Source: Plectonema cf. radiosum LEGE 06105
GTDB lineage: Bacteria > Cyanobacteriota > Cyanobacteriia > Cyanobacteriales > Nostocaceae
DNA: 64,000 nucleotides
Reading direction: 5' to 3'
Assembly: GCF_015207665.1 (NCBI RefSeq)
Contig: NZ_JADEWL010000006.1
Coordinates: 52,364-116,363, forward strand
Of this stretch, positions 8,876 through 18,417 are shown piece by piece. The position numbers were made by a program, and so were the translations under genes. The notes beneath the pieces are model-generated. The model saw nothing but the letters and a program-made list of their open reading frames with translations. It was not told the DNA's origin and did not search any database. Within the stretch, counting starts at the first letter, position 1. Each line of letters starts with the position of its first letter.

Positions 8876-9853
8876 ATGAGTACAAATTTTTGTTCTGATA
8901 ATTCACGAGAAGTAGGGGAAGATATTATTGGTACTGCAACCAATAATCAGACTTATGTATTGATAGAATGTCCACCTCCGTGGAATTCGGATGCTTTTAG
9001 TTCTAAATGGGTTCCGGATAATTTGCGGTTATTGATGGAAGAGGCTGCTTCAGCTAAACTACCGATTAAATTTCAGTTAATTGCTAATGATTTATCGCAT
9101 AAAGTAAACTCTACAACGCTTCTGATTTATCACCAAGAAAAAGGAGAAGGTAAAGGTTACTCGAAGCGAGAATTTAAGCTGGAAAATATCGAACAAGCAG
9201 CAGCAACTATCAAAAAATGGTTATGGAGAAAAAATCTCAAATATGAAATAGATGCAACTACCACAAGAGATATATTAGTTTGTACTCATGGTAGTCACGA
9301 TAAATGTTGTGCAAGATACGGAAATCCGTTTTATTTCCACGCTAATAATATTATTTCGAGTTTAGGCTTGGATAATGTGCGGATTTGGAAATCCAGCCAT
9401 TTCGGGGGACATCGATTTGCACCGACAATGATAGACTTGCCACAAGGAAGGTATTATGGCAATCTTGACCAAGAGTCATTTAAGTCAATATTGACTCATA
9501 CTGGTGATATTAAGTGCTTTAAGGATATTTATCGAGGTTGGGGAATTCTACCAAAGTCGATTCAAATTGTCGAAAGAGAGTTAATTCTGCGTTACGGATG
9601 GGATTGGTTTAATTACAAAGCAGCAGGTAGAATTATCGAACAAAGTTTGGATAAGAGTAGTGTACTCGCAGAGTTAACTTTTGAAAAACCCGACGGTTCG
9701 GTTTATATCTATCAGGCTAAACTTGTTAAAGATAATAGCAAGACACAAACACTCAAAACTTCTTGCAATGCCAAGCACGAAACTGTATTAGTTAGATATG
9801 CTGTTGCGAATATGTGGTTAGCTTCTAGAGAGTTGGTCAAAGTAGCAAGTTAG
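8876..9853 (+). CDS. Sucrase/ferredoxin-like family protein
   Basis: A 325-residue protein of the Suc_Fer-like family, which has a thioredoxin-like [2Fe-2S] fold. Key signatures are DILVCTHGSHDKCCARYG (about residues 140-157), with the clustered cysteines, and KSSHFGGHRFAPTMIDLPQG (about 180-199), with conserved histidines. Members are thought to be soluble iron-sulfur electron carriers; the sucrase label is historical and no sugar hydrolase motif is seen. The C-terminal 100 residues form a basic tail domain. Redox substrate is unknown. A small hypothetical gene lies immediately upstream. Confidence 0.85.
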   Translation: MSTNFCSDNSREVGEDIIGTATNNQTYVLIECPPPWNSDAFSSKWVPDNLRLLMEEAASAKLPIKFQLIANDLSHKVNSTTLLIYHQEKGEGKGYSKREFKLENIEQAAATIKKWLWRKNLKYEIDATTTRDILVCTHGSHDKCCARYGNPFYFHANNIISSLGLDNVRIWKSSHFGGHRFAPTMIDLPQGRYYGNLDQESFKSILTHTGDIKCFKDIYRGWGILPKSIQIVERELILRYGWDWFNYKAAGRIIEQSLDKSSVLAELTFEKPDGSVYIYQAKLVKDNSKTQTLKTSCNAKHETVLVRYAVANMWLASRELVKVAS

Positions 9854-10041
9854 TTTGAGTTTACTGCTTGTCATCATATTACTAGCTCCCATGGATATTA
9901 ATTCTCTTCGTTTAATTCCAAGGAAAGCACTTTTTGTTACCGGGTGTTCTATCCAATGGTGTTGTCTATACTTTAGATTAAGTTTCTCAATGGACTATAA
10001 TTTTTTAGTCCCATAATTCGTCCCATAAAAATATATTTGAC

Positions 10042-10770
10042 TCAATCAGGTAAATTATTTGGGTCAATACCTTGAGATAACAAGTAAGCGATTAACTTTT
10101 CTTTTTGTTGACGTTCTTGTTCAATTAATTCTACTGCCCAAGGCAACAGTTTATCAGCTTCATCCCACCAGCGCAACCAATATCCAGTTCGAGCTTCTTT
10201 TGTACCTTGCCAAGTTCCTAAAAATAAGTTCATCGAAGTGATAAAATGACGACCATCGGGGTTGGGCAATTGTAATTCATATCGTCCGTTTTGTAGCTGA
10301 TAAAATTCTAATAAACCCCCATTTGAATCAAAAATAATATAAACAGGTACTTTTAAAATTTGTTCGTAGAAAAACCATTTTCCTGGTGGATAGGTTCGTT
10401 TAACAGAATATTCTTCACCTTGGGTTTCTGATAAGAATTCCATTACCACCGCAGGAATATCACCTTCTAACAATGGTGTATAACTTTTACGGTCTGGTAA
10501 AATCGATTTTACTGATGGAATATAAACCCAGTCTGGTGCTTTGGCAACAAATTGCCCGTTAATTGTTGCACAAAGTCCAAAATTGGATGCAATTAACATT
10601 TGGGGTTGAATAAACCCGGATATTTCTAAACTTTCCCGCAATGCACCTGCTAAAAGTGGCTGCCCAGTATTTTCCACTGGTTCATCTTCAAGTTGAAAAT
10701 CTTCGGGTAAAGCTTCCCAGGATACCACCAGTTCAGTTGAACACTTGGATTTACTGATTTGGGTTGCCAT
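10042..10770 (-). CDS. Uma2 family (DUF820) putative endonuclease
   Basis: A 242-residue Uma2 protein from ATG 10770 (MATQISKSK); an ATG 15 bases upstream is less typical. The family has a PD-(D/E)XK nuclease fold and is greatly expanded in cyanobacteria, with no settled function. Visible core pieces are the APDWVYIPSV strand (catalytic Asp position), AVVMEFLSET (Glu position) and the KVPVYIIFDSNGGLLEFYQL C-terminal core. The usual V-V-E-V-x-S-P is degenerate (VVMEFLSET). The last 40 residues form a charged helix (ELIEQERQQKEKLIAYLLSQG) common to Uma2 proteins. A second Uma2 gene lies at 53609. Confidence 0.85.
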   Translation of the reverse strand: MATQISKSKCSTELVVSWEALPEDFQLEDEPVENTGQPLLAGALRESLEISGFIQPQMLIASNFGLCATINGQFVAKAPDWVYIPSVKSILPDRKSYTPLLEGDIPAVVMEFLSETQGEEYSVKRTYPPGKWFFYEQILKVPVYIIFDSNGGLLEFYQLQNGRYELQLPNPDGRHFITSMNLFLGTWQGTKEARTGYWLRWWDEADKLLPWAVELIEQERQQKEKLIAYLLSQGIDPNNLPD

Positions 10771-10837
10771 AAATACCGCCCACAAAGACTTAATCTTATT
10801 TTATCACTATTTAGGTTAACGGGCATTGATAATTAAC

Positions 10838-12562
10838 TTACCTATCCGGTCTAATACTCAAATACTTATCGATACGAATTTTATTGATGATATCGTAAAT
10901 TTGATATTCTTTTGCACCCAAGGTTTTGAGTAAATGAGTTCCTAATTCTAATGCTGCTTCAAATTCTGGTTGTACTACTTCTTTTGCACCCATTTGAGTC
11001 AGAATATCTATTTCTTTATCAGAGTGCGATCGCGCAATAATATCTAACCCAGGAGCTATTGACAAAGCGTGTTCTAATAGTATTCTAGTGCTGGCAGCGT
11101 CGGGTAAGGCAATTACTAAGGCTTTTGCTTTTTCTAAATGAGCTTTTTCTAAAACTAATTCAGAATCAGCATCACCAAATAAGTAAGGAATTTTTTTGCT
11201 TCTAAGTCTTTGAATTGCGGGTTCGCAATTATCAATCACAATGAGTGGATAACCTTGATTTTGTAATATTTTGACTACAACTTGTCCAACTCTACCATAA
11301 CCTGCGACAACTACATGAGAGTTTATGGTATCTGGAATAGAGAAGCTTTTAGGTGCTTCAAAACGCCGCAGATATTTGAAGATAAATGGTATTTGTGTGA
11401 GTTTATCTGCTAATTTGGGCGCTCTTTCTAATAAAATAGGAGTCACAACTAAAGTAATTGCCGTAGTACCTAAAAGTAAAAGATAAACTTCTTCAGAAAT
11501 CAGTTTTAATTCTAAACCAGTTAATTCTAATACGAAGGAAAATTCACCTATTTGATTAATACCAAGAGCAGTAATTACTGCTGTTCTCACAGAATAACCA
11601 AATTTGAGGACAATGGGAAATACAATTGCGGCTTTACCTACCATTATTAATGTTACTAACCCTAAAATTAACCAGAAATTATTAATCAAAATAGTTGGGT
11701 CAATCAGCATTCCAATTGAAGCGAAAAAAAGGCTAGCAAAAGTGTCACGTAACGGTAAAACTTTGGCTAAAGCATGGTCTGCATAGTCTATTTCTGATAT
11801 CATTAAACCCGCGACAAAAGCACCCATTTCAATAGAAAGACCGAGAGCCGCTGTAATTAAAGCCACTCCTAAACATAAAGCTATGATAGTTATTAAGAAT
11901 AATTCGTCACTTTCAGTTGCTGCAATATTACGAATTAAACCCGGTACAACCCAACGACTTAAAATAAATGCGATCGCCCCAAATGCAATAACTTTAACTA
12001 CAGCTAAAAACAAAGCCGGAGCAATATTTTCCGGTTGTTTCAATGCTGGCAAAATCGCTAACATGATACCCAAAGCCAAATCTTGAACGATTAAAATCGC
12101 CAACATAATTTGACCGTGGACTGTATAAGTTTCTCCTTTTTCGGTAAGTGTTTTCAATACTACCGCTGTAGAAGAAAGGGAAAACACCACACCTAAAAAT
12201 ATTCCTTGTGGCAATCCCGAAGCCCAACCAAAAGCAACAGTAATTAGAGTTACAAAGATAGTGGTTAATGCGATTTGTAATAAACTACCACTAATAGCAA
12301 TATCCTTAACTCGTTTAACCTCGGCAAAAGAAAACTCTACACCCAAAGCGAACAGGAGAAAAGCAACGCCAAATTCCGCTAACGATTTGATTAAATTGAC
12401 ATCGTTTAATAATTTAAAGCCAAAAGGACCGACAATCAATCCACTAGCAAGATATCCTAATAAAACAGGTTGACGCAGCTTGTTAGCGATATATCCACCC
12501 AGCGCCGATGCTCCCAAAACTGTGGTAAAATCCACAATTAAACTATGCCCTGATGCTGCCAT
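10838..12562 (-). CDS. CPA2-family cation/proton antiporter with RCK (TrkA-N) domain
   Basis: From the preferred start at 12562 (MAASGHSLIVDF) the protein has 574 residues; the upstream ATG at 12598 adds 12 basic residues. Residues about 10-385 form 11-13 hydrophobic helices of the Na+/H+ exchanger fold, with the conserved GVEFSF, SSTAVVLK and GAFVAGLM segments. The cytoplasmic domain starts with HVVVAGYGRVGQVVV (GxGxxG dinucleotide-binding loop) and is a regulatory RCK_N domain. It should exchange K+ or Na+ for protons (KefB/KefC-like) at the plasma or thylakoid membrane. Substrate ion cannot be told from sequence. Confidence 0.92.
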   Translation of the reverse strand: MAASGHSLIVDFTTVLGASALGGYIANKLRQPVLLGYLASGLIVGPFGFKLLNDVNLIKSLAEFGVAFLLFALGVEFSFAEVKRVKDIAISGSLLQIALTTIFVTLITVAFGWASGLPQGIFLGVVFSLSSTAVVLKTLTEKGETYTVHGQIMLAILIVQDLALGIMLAILPALKQPENIAPALFLAVVKVIAFGAIAFILSRWVVPGLIRNIAATESDELFLITIIALCLGVALITAALGLSIEMGAFVAGLMISEIDYADHALAKVLPLRDTFASLFFASIGMLIDPTILINNFWLILGLVTLIMVGKAAIVFPIVLKFGYSVRTAVITALGINQIGEFSFVLELTGLELKLISEEVYLLLLGTTAITLVVTPILLERAPKLADKLTQIPFIFKYLRRFEAPKSFSIPDTINSHVVVAGYGRVGQVVVKILQNQGYPLIVIDNCEPAIQRLRSKKIPYLFGDADSELVLEKAHLEKAKALVIALPDAASTRILLEHALSIAPGLDIIARSHSDKEIDILTQMGAKEVVQPEFEAALELGTHLLKTLGAKEYQIYDIINKIRIDKYLSIRPDR

Positions 12563-13182
12563 GTTTTTCCTTTTTTGGTACGCTATTCTTATTATCACGT
12601 TAGCGCTATATGTATGAAGGTATCGGCGGAACCTATCGCAATTATATATACAGTTAATTACTCTACAAAACTAAAAGGCAAAATACGACTTGAATTTTCG
12701 CGTTAAACTTGGCTTGATATCGCAGTGTGTTTAATTAATAACATATTGTTGGAGAATATCAACTCAATTGTTAAATTTGCTGCATTAAAATTCTGGGAAA
12801 ATCAGTTTCTTGACTCTTTGCTGATCAGGAAATGCAAGTCTTTACTAAAATACAATTTATCCTACCATTTTCAGGGTTTCGGACTACTACAAATACCTAA
12901 TCTTATTCAAACATCAAACTGGATTTCTATATATAGTCAAAAAAATATCGGTATATTTCAAAATTTCAAGTTAAAAATATTTCATAGACATCGTATTTTA
13001 TCTAACACTCACATTGCTAGATAGGTAAAGAAACAGGGGATGTGTCTTTTTTATTTTTTAACAAAATATTGATATAATTGTTTATATTATAAAATAAATA
13101 TAATTTATATTCTGTTTTTTGGACAATATATTGTAACTTTAATCTTACATTGAATAATTATTTCATTTTGATACTTTTCAGC
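12563..13182. other. Divergent intergenic region
   Basis: About 620 AT-rich bases between the antiporter and the glutathione transferase. A 99-codon plus-strand frame at 12725-13024 has no family look or ribosome binding site and is probably chance. Promoters of both flanking genes must be here. Confidence 0.4.
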
Positions 13183-13794
13183 ATGGAAACCCTGCGTTTG
13201 TATGATTTCTTACCATCAGGTAATGGCTATAAGATACGTTTGTTATTAACACAAATTGGTATGCCATTTGACAGAATAGAGATAAATATATTAGAAGGAG
13301 AAACTAGAAGTCCAGAATTTTTAAGCAGAAATCCGAACGGTAAAATACCAGTTCTAGAAATTGGTGAGGGTAAATACTTAGCAGAGTCAAATGCAATATT
13401 AATGTATCTAAGTGAAGGAACGGAATTTTTACCTTATGACCGTTTTTTAAAAGCACAGGTATTACAATGGCTATTCTTTGAACAGTACAGTCACGAACCA
13501 TTTATCGCTACATCTAGATATTGGATTTCTATTTTAGGTAAAGCAGAGGAATATCAAGAAGCATTAAAAGAAAAGCATGAGGGTGGTTATCGAGCCCTTG
13601 AAGTAATGTCCAATCATTTAACTGGGAAAAGTTTCTTTGTTGGAGAACGTTATACAATTGCCGATATTGCTTTATTTGCTTATACCCATGTTGCAGATGA
13701 AGGAGGATTTGATTTAAGTAGATTCAAAGCGATTCAAGCTTGGATAGAAAGAGTCAAAATGCAACCGGGGCATATTGGAATTAATCAAGGATAA
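13183..13794 (+). CDS. Glutathione S-transferase family protein
   Basis: The preferred start is ATG 13183 (METLRLYDFLPSGNGYKIRLLL), giving 203 residues; the frame opens 33 bases earlier with a hydrophobic non-family extension. The N-terminal thioredoxin-like domain shows SGNGYKIRLLLTQIG, NPNGKIPVLE (cis-Pro glutathione-binding loop) and ESNAILMYLSEG. The C-terminal helical domain includes GKSFFVGERYTIADIALFAY. It should be a cytosolic transferase or peroxidase in oxidative or xenobiotic detoxification. Substrate is not predictable. Confidence 0.9.
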   Translation: METLRLYDFLPSGNGYKIRLLLTQIGMPFDRIEINILEGETRSPEFLSRNPNGKIPVLEIGEGKYLAESNAILMYLSEGTEFLPYDRFLKAQVLQWLFFEQYSHEPFIATSRYWISILGKAEEYQEALKEKHEGGYRALEVMSNHLTGKSFFVGERYTIADIALFAYTHVADEGGFDLSRFKAIQAWIERVKMQPGHIGINQG

Positions 13795-13947
13795 CAATAA
13801 ATGGGGAATTGGTAATTGGTAATTGGGAATAAGTTAAGTTGAGTGTTTATTTGAAATTTTGTACTGAGGTAAAAGTGTAAATTTTAGCTGTTTTGTATAA
13901 TATATGTAACAAAATTTAAATTTACTTAACGTGAGTTCCAACTATGA

Positions 13948-14013
13948 AGAAGTCGGGTTTTTCTCCTGAAATATCTCTAACAGAAGATAACTGTGATCAA
14001 AACCCGACTTCTT
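13948..14013. repeat. Inverted repeat between convergent genes, copy 1
   Basis: AAGAAGTCGGGTTTT and its complement AAAACCCGACTTCTT enclose about 36 bases between the convergent GST and acylase genes. The same arm pair with a different loop occurs at 16861-16925. It may act as a bidirectional terminator for these two genes, or be a small non-autonomous repeat. Confidence 0.55.
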
Positions 14014-14024
14014 ACCGACACACT

Positions 14025-16574
14025 TTATTCCCCAGGTACTAATAAAAGAGCTGATTTTGTATTTCGATCAATTTTGTCATCTTCCCAAAGCATGGAATGA
14101 TATTTAATATCGCGCCACGGTTCAATCATATCAGTATAGTGAGGATTAAATGCGTGTCCCGATTGTCCGGTACTGTGAATTGCTTGGGAGTTGTCGAATG
14201 AGGCTAAATCTACAATCATCCGTAATGAAGGAATATGGGTAACTTCAAAAGATGATTGATTAGCTTTCCAACGGTTAGCATTGACAGTTTCTCCATCTCC
14301 GGCTGTTGCAAATGTTCCCCGATTAAATAGTCTTTCAATCAAAGCAACTCCCGATTTACCTAAAGTAACATTGCGAAAGTTGATTTGATGGAGCTTTCCC
14401 CAAGTCCATTTTTCGGGATTGTGACCTAAACTATTTTCTAATTCTGCTACTGCTTCTACTAATGCTTGTTTAAATATCTCATCCCGGTTTTCCACTTGTG
14501 GTGTGTTGCGATTATCCCACCATAAATTATCTGGTTGTTCCATTAAATTTTTCACAACTGCATACCAGCGATCGCCACCATCGGGATGATAATCTAGGGG
14601 TAATTCATCGTGGAATGTCAACGCTAATAATTTTTTCCAGAATGTCTCGAAAATTGCGGATGCTGGTGATTCTATCTTCAGTTGAAAATCCCAGTTGAGT
14701 AACAATTGACGCGCATTTTCGGTTTGGGAATCATCAAAATCAATCGACTTAAATATTGGGATCAAATCCCGTGCATTAATATCAAGGGTATCACCTTGGA
14801 TAGACTCAATATCAGCCAAAGTTAATAGTTTATTGGTATCAGAAATCATTTCTTCAATACGTTTTGCACGATACCCGTGAACCCAATCTTTAGTAATCAC
14901 ATAGGGGTAACTTTGATCAACTATGGCATTATTCGCGGTAACAATATATCCTCGCGATGGATTAAAACTATGAGGTGATTCTTCAAAATCAATATAACCA
15001 ATCCATTCGTATTCATCATTCCAACCAGCTACCGGATAGCGTCCATCTCCTTTTTTGCGTATAGGAGTTTTACCAGTCATTTGGTAGCCAATATTTCCAT
15101 CAACATCTGCGTATACTAAATTCTGAGCCGCAATATCAAATTTACTGGCAGCTCTACGAAATTGCGACCAATTTTCAGCGCGATTTATTTCTTGGATAGC
15201 AGTAATTAGCTGGGAAGGTTCTAAAACAGTCCAGCGTAGCGAAACAGCGTAATTTGTCGGGACTTTTACTGATGATTTAGGAAATTTTTGTAACGAAGGT
15301 AGAACATCGGAAAGAATCGCACCGTGTTGAGTGTAGCGGACAATTTGATTTACTGGTTCGGAGTCCGCAACTTGAATTTCTTCGTTGACAAGTTGCATAT
15401 CCACCCACTTACCATTGATTTCATATTGATTGGGGTTTTCGGGATTGATTTTTTCTACATACAAATCCATGGTATCGGACATCACATTAGTTACACCCCA
15501 AGCGATGCGGTGATTATGACCGACAATTACCCCCGGTACTCCCGCAAAGGAAAAACCCGTAACATTATAAGGACAATTGTTGCTTATTGAATTACTTGTG
15601 GAAATACAGTGTAAACCGACTTCATACCAAATTGAAGGCATTTGCACCGCTAAATGGGGGTCATCGGCTAAAATCGGTTTACCCGTTACCGTGCGTTTCC
15701 CGGAAATAGTCCAACTGTTGGAACCTACACCTATTCGGGTGCCACCGAGAATTTCTTCCATTGCAGCTACATTACTAGCAATCGATTTCAAATCAGGGGT
15801 AATATCTGGGAGAGCGAGTAAATTTATATTTTGTTTTGTTTTTGTTTCTTCTGCTTTTTTAGCTACTTTGAATTCAGGTACAATTACGGGAAAATCATCA
15901 GGATAAACCGGAAAAAGTTCCTCTACCCGTTGTTGAGAAAAATCTTTTAACAGAATACTACGTTCAATCTCATCACCCAAATTTGTACTCAGGTCATAAG
16001 CCATAACTTTACCCCAAAGGATAGAATCTATTGGCTGCCAAGGTTCCGGACGATATTGGCGATGTATCAGTTTTAATACGGCATATTCTAAGCTTAAAGC
16101 GCTACCTTGATGACTTGCCAAATAAATATTTACACCTTCTGCATAAGCTTGTAAATTTGCCTTTGTCTCGGCATTTAATGTAGCAAATTCCTGCTGTGCT
16201 ATGTGCTTCCATCCCATCGTCCTTAAAAATTTATCCTTGTCTAACTGCGACTCCCCAAACATTTCTGAAAGTCTTCCAGCACCAATATGTCGCCAAAAAT
16301 CCATTTGCCAAAAGCGGTCTTGAGCGTGGACGTAACCTTGTGCTAAGAATAAATCATGAGAAGATGTAGCATAAATTTGCGGGATTCCCCATTCATCTCG
16401 TAGGACTTTGACTTGATTTTCAAGTCCCCGAATCGCAATTGTGCCGTTTTCTTGAGGAAAAGATTTTCTAAATGTGTAAGTAGTTAATCCTACTAAAGTT
16501 ATAATTAATACTAGAAATAATATTCCAATATTCTTAAATACTGCTCCAAACCCATCTTTTTTAAGATAATTCAT
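14025..16574 (-). CDS. Penicillin acylase family (Ntn-hydrolase) protein
   Basis: An 849-residue member of the penicillin amidase family: autocatalytically processed N-terminal nucleophile hydrolases that cleave amide bonds, in many bacteria those of N-acyl homoserine lactones. One N-terminal transmembrane helix (about 15-35) exports and anchors it. The alpha-chain has LRDEWGIPQIYATSSHDLFLAQGYVHAQDRFWQMD split over about 57-93. The conserved cleavage site is GVGSNSWTISG, with the new N-terminal Ser near residue 285. The beta-chain has GKPILADDPHL, GVPGVIVGHNHRIAWG and the catalytic Asn region near its middle. Length and motifs are complete. Natural substrate is unknown; acyl-homoserine lactone or cell-wall amides are candidates. 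Confidence 0.93.
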   Translation of the reverse strand: MNYLKKDGFGAVFKNIGILFLVLIITLVGLTTYTFRKSFPQENGTIAIRGLENQVKVLRDEWGIPQIYATSSHDLFLAQGYVHAQDRFWQMDFWRHIGAGRLSEMFGESQLDKDKFLRTMGWKHIAQQEFATLNAETKANLQAYAEGVNIYLASHQGSALSLEYAVLKLIHRQYRPEPWQPIDSILWGKVMAYDLSTNLGDEIERSILLKDFSQQRVEELFPVYPDDFPVIVPEFKVAKKAEETKTKQNINLLALPDITPDLKSIASNVAAMEEILGGTRIGVGSNSWTISGKRTVTGKPILADDPHLAVQMPSIWYEVGLHCISTSNSISNNCPYNVTGFSFAGVPGVIVGHNHRIAWGVTNVMSDTMDLYVEKINPENPNQYEINGKWVDMQLVNEEIQVADSEPVNQIVRYTQHGAILSDVLPSLQKFPKSSVKVPTNYAVSLRWTVLEPSQLITAIQEINRAENWSQFRRAASKFDIAAQNLVYADVDGNIGYQMTGKTPIRKKGDGRYPVAGWNDEYEWIGYIDFEESPHSFNPSRGYIVTANNAIVDQSYPYVITKDWVHGYRAKRIEEMISDTNKLLTLADIESIQGDTLDINARDLIPIFKSIDFDDSQTENARQLLLNWDFQLKIESPASAIFETFWKKLLALTFHDELPLDYHPDGGDRWYAVVKNLMEQPDNLWWDNRNTPQVENRDEIFKQALVEAVAELENSLGHNPEKWTWGKLHQINFRNVTLGKSGVALIERLFNRGTFATAGDGETVNANRWKANQSSFEVTHIPSLRMIVDLASFDNSQAIHSTGQSGHAFNPHYTDMIEPWRDIKYHSMLWEDDKIDRNTKSALLLVPGE

Positions 16575-16688
16575 TTAATTTATCCATCAACTTGCCAACT
16601 GTATAATTACGGTTAAATAAACGATATTATACAGGTTTGTAGGCATTGTTGAACGGTAATTTGCAAGGGATGGGTAGAAAAAACAAGA

Positions 16689-16796
16689 TTAACGTTTGGT
16701 AGTAAAAACGTTAGTGAACATCATTAAAAAACCTCCGATGAGAATTGATAATGCAAGTCCTGCTGTAACTAAATCGAGTATGTTGGTATTTTCCAT
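16689..16796 (-). CDS. Small single-helix membrane protein (35 residues)
   Basis: From ATG 16796 the product is MENTNILDLVTAGLALSI... ending in FTNVFTTKR: a short acidic N terminus, one hydrophobic helix (about residues 9-29) and a basic C terminus. This is the build of the small one-helix subunits of cyanobacterial photosystem, cytochrome b6f or NDH-1 complexes, but I cannot match it to a named one. AAAAAG just before the ATG is a weak ribosome site. The frame runs further upstream into a tandem repeat, which is not part of the gene. Confidence 0.5.
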   Translation of the reverse strand: MENTNILDLVTAGLALSILIGGFLMMFTNVFTTKR

Positions 16797-16799
16797 CTT

Positions 16800-16850
16800 T
16801 TTAGTTGTTAGTAGTTGGTTGTTAGTAGTTGGTTGATGGTTGTTGATAAT
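16800..16850. repeat. Short tandem heptamer-type repeat
   Basis: TTAGTTGTTAGTAGTTGGTTG-like units repeat here with small variations. Such short tandemly repeated sequences are frequent in intergenic DNA of heterocystous cyanobacteria. Confidence 0.6.
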
Positions 16851-16860
16851 ACGTGGGGTA

Positions 16861-16925
16861 AGAAGTCGGGTTTTTACTATAAATATCCATAACACGCTTA
16901 GAATTCTCATAACAACCCGACTTCT
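16861..16925. repeat. Inverted repeat, copy 2
   Basis: AGAAGTCGGGTTTTT at the left and AACCCGACTTCT at the right enclose about 38 bases. The arms match the repeat at 13948-14013, but the loop differs. It lies upstream of the 35-residue membrane protein gene. Confidence 0.55.
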
Positions 16926-17006
16926 GTAGCAGTTATCAGTACTTACAAGTTGATGAAGGGGGACTTAAATTCAGGAATTTAACTGTTAACTGATAACTGA
17001 TAACTG

Positions 17007-18188
17007 TTAAAAATCAACTCCACGTTTGGGTTCTACTCCATGATTAGCATAATGTTTGTGACAGTAAACTTCAGAATGAACGCTGGCTAATTCAAAGTAT
17101 TCTGGTTGATTTTGGCAACGTCCTGTGATAATGACTTCTGTATGACGGGGTTTGCGAAGTAATATTTCCATAATCGGCTCCACTGGTAGTAATTCTAAAT
17201 CTACAGTGGGATTGAGTTCGTCAAGAATGATGGTTTTATATAATCCGGAAGCAATAGCTGTTTTGGCGATTTCCCAACCTCTTTCGGCTTCTACATAGTC
17301 CAATTCTTGCCGAGAATTGCGCCATACTATAGCATCCCTACCGCAGCGTTGATGGTCTACGACTTCGGGATAAGATTGTTGTAGTGCGGAAATGGCTTCA
17401 TCTTCAGTGTATCCACTGCCGCCTTTGAGCCACTGCATAATTAATACACGAGTCGAACCGGGATGATTTATTCCTCTACCTATGGCTTTTAAAGCTTTAC
17501 CTAAAGCGCTGGTGGATTTGCCTTTACCAGAACCCGTATAAATTTCGATGCCTTCCAATCCATATAGTTTTGCTGTGGAGTGGGGCTTCATTTCTGAATG
17601 TAAATCGGCAATATCTAAGAGTTGTTGGGGCGCACCTCTCCCGGTAGCAATGATTTCCAATTCTTGAGGTTTGGATTGTAAGGTTTTTACGACTTCATCG
17701 ACTTCTAGTAAACCCAAATCTAATACAGGGTTGATTTCATCTAATACAACAACCGAATACAACCCTCCGGCAATAGCACCTTTGGCAACATCCCAACCTC
17801 TGATTGCTTCTTGTTTATCGAAGGGGATAATTTCATTTTTATCAAAAAATTCTGCCCTACCAGTGCGTACTTGGTCAATTAGATGGGGAAAACCGCGTTG
17901 CAAAGCTGCAATTGCCCCATCTTCATCGTAATCCCTTTCCGGACCTTTGAGAAACCGCAGCAACAACACCCGATTGTAGTTATTTGAGTTATTGATACCT
18001 AAACCAATTGAACGTAAAACTACTCCTAAAGCAGCTTGAGATTTACCTTTACCCGCCCCATCGTAAACGTGAATTTGACCTTTAAGCCTTGTGGGACGTA
18101 GTTGTGCTGTGCGAATACCGATGCCGTTCCTTGTCATCTCAACCCTACTAGCTCTAATGTGGCAGTCTTTTATCTTACCGAACTTCAT
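17007..18188 (-). CDS. Tandem-domain cob(I)alamin adenosyltransferase-like P-loop protein
   Basis: A 393-residue protein built from two copies of the CobA/CobO/BtuR fold. The first domain (about 34-210) opens with GQIHVYDGAGKGKSQAALG and has VVLDEINPVLDLGLL. The second (about 215-390) opens with IEIYTGSGKGKSTSALG and has IILDELNPTVDLELL. Family members transfer the adenosyl group of ATP to the cobalt of corrinoids. Single-domain enzymes are about 200 residues and work as dimers, so this fusion could be a covalent dimer. Both P-loops and both DE motifs are kept. No other cobalamin gene is adjacent. An ATG at residue 19 is a possible start. Confidence 0.85.
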   Translation of the reverse strand: MKFGKIKDCHIRASRVEMTRNGIGIRTAQLRPTRLKGQIHVYDGAGKGKSQAALGVVLRSIGLGINNSNNYNRVLLLRFLKGPERDYDEDGAIAALQRGFPHLIDQVRTGRAEFFDKNEIIPFDKQEAIRGWDVAKGAIAGGLYSVVVLDEINPVLDLGLLEVDEVVKTLQSKPQELEIIATGRGAPQQLLDIADLHSEMKPHSTAKLYGLEGIEIYTGSGKGKSTSALGKALKAIGRGINHPGSTRVLIMQWLKGGSGYTEDEAISALQQSYPEVVDHQRCGRDAIVWRNSRQELDYVEAERGWEIAKTAIASGLYKTIILDELNPTVDLELLPVEPIMEILLRKPRHTEVIITGRCQNQPEYFELASVHSEVYCHKHYANHGVEPKRGVDF

Positions 18189-18417
18189 GTACCATCAGGA
18201 AGAGATAAAAACTCATAAAAACTTATAAAATTCAATAAAAATTAAAATAGAAGATTCTCACTCAAACCTGCCTTGCATTAAACAATTATTTATCTTTATG
18301 CTAGTTCTGCTGTAAAAAATGGTAAAACACGTAAATTCCGTTTAATATTATTTTTTGATACAGCCATTAAATTACAATTGTAGTACATCATATTACACAG
18401 GATTTGGTAACAAGCAT

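Noticed and set aside
12725..13024. 99-codon plus-strand frame between the antiporter and the GST
   Set aside because: Low-complexity Ile/Asn/Lys-rich composition as expected from AT-rich DNA, no ribosome site, no family look.
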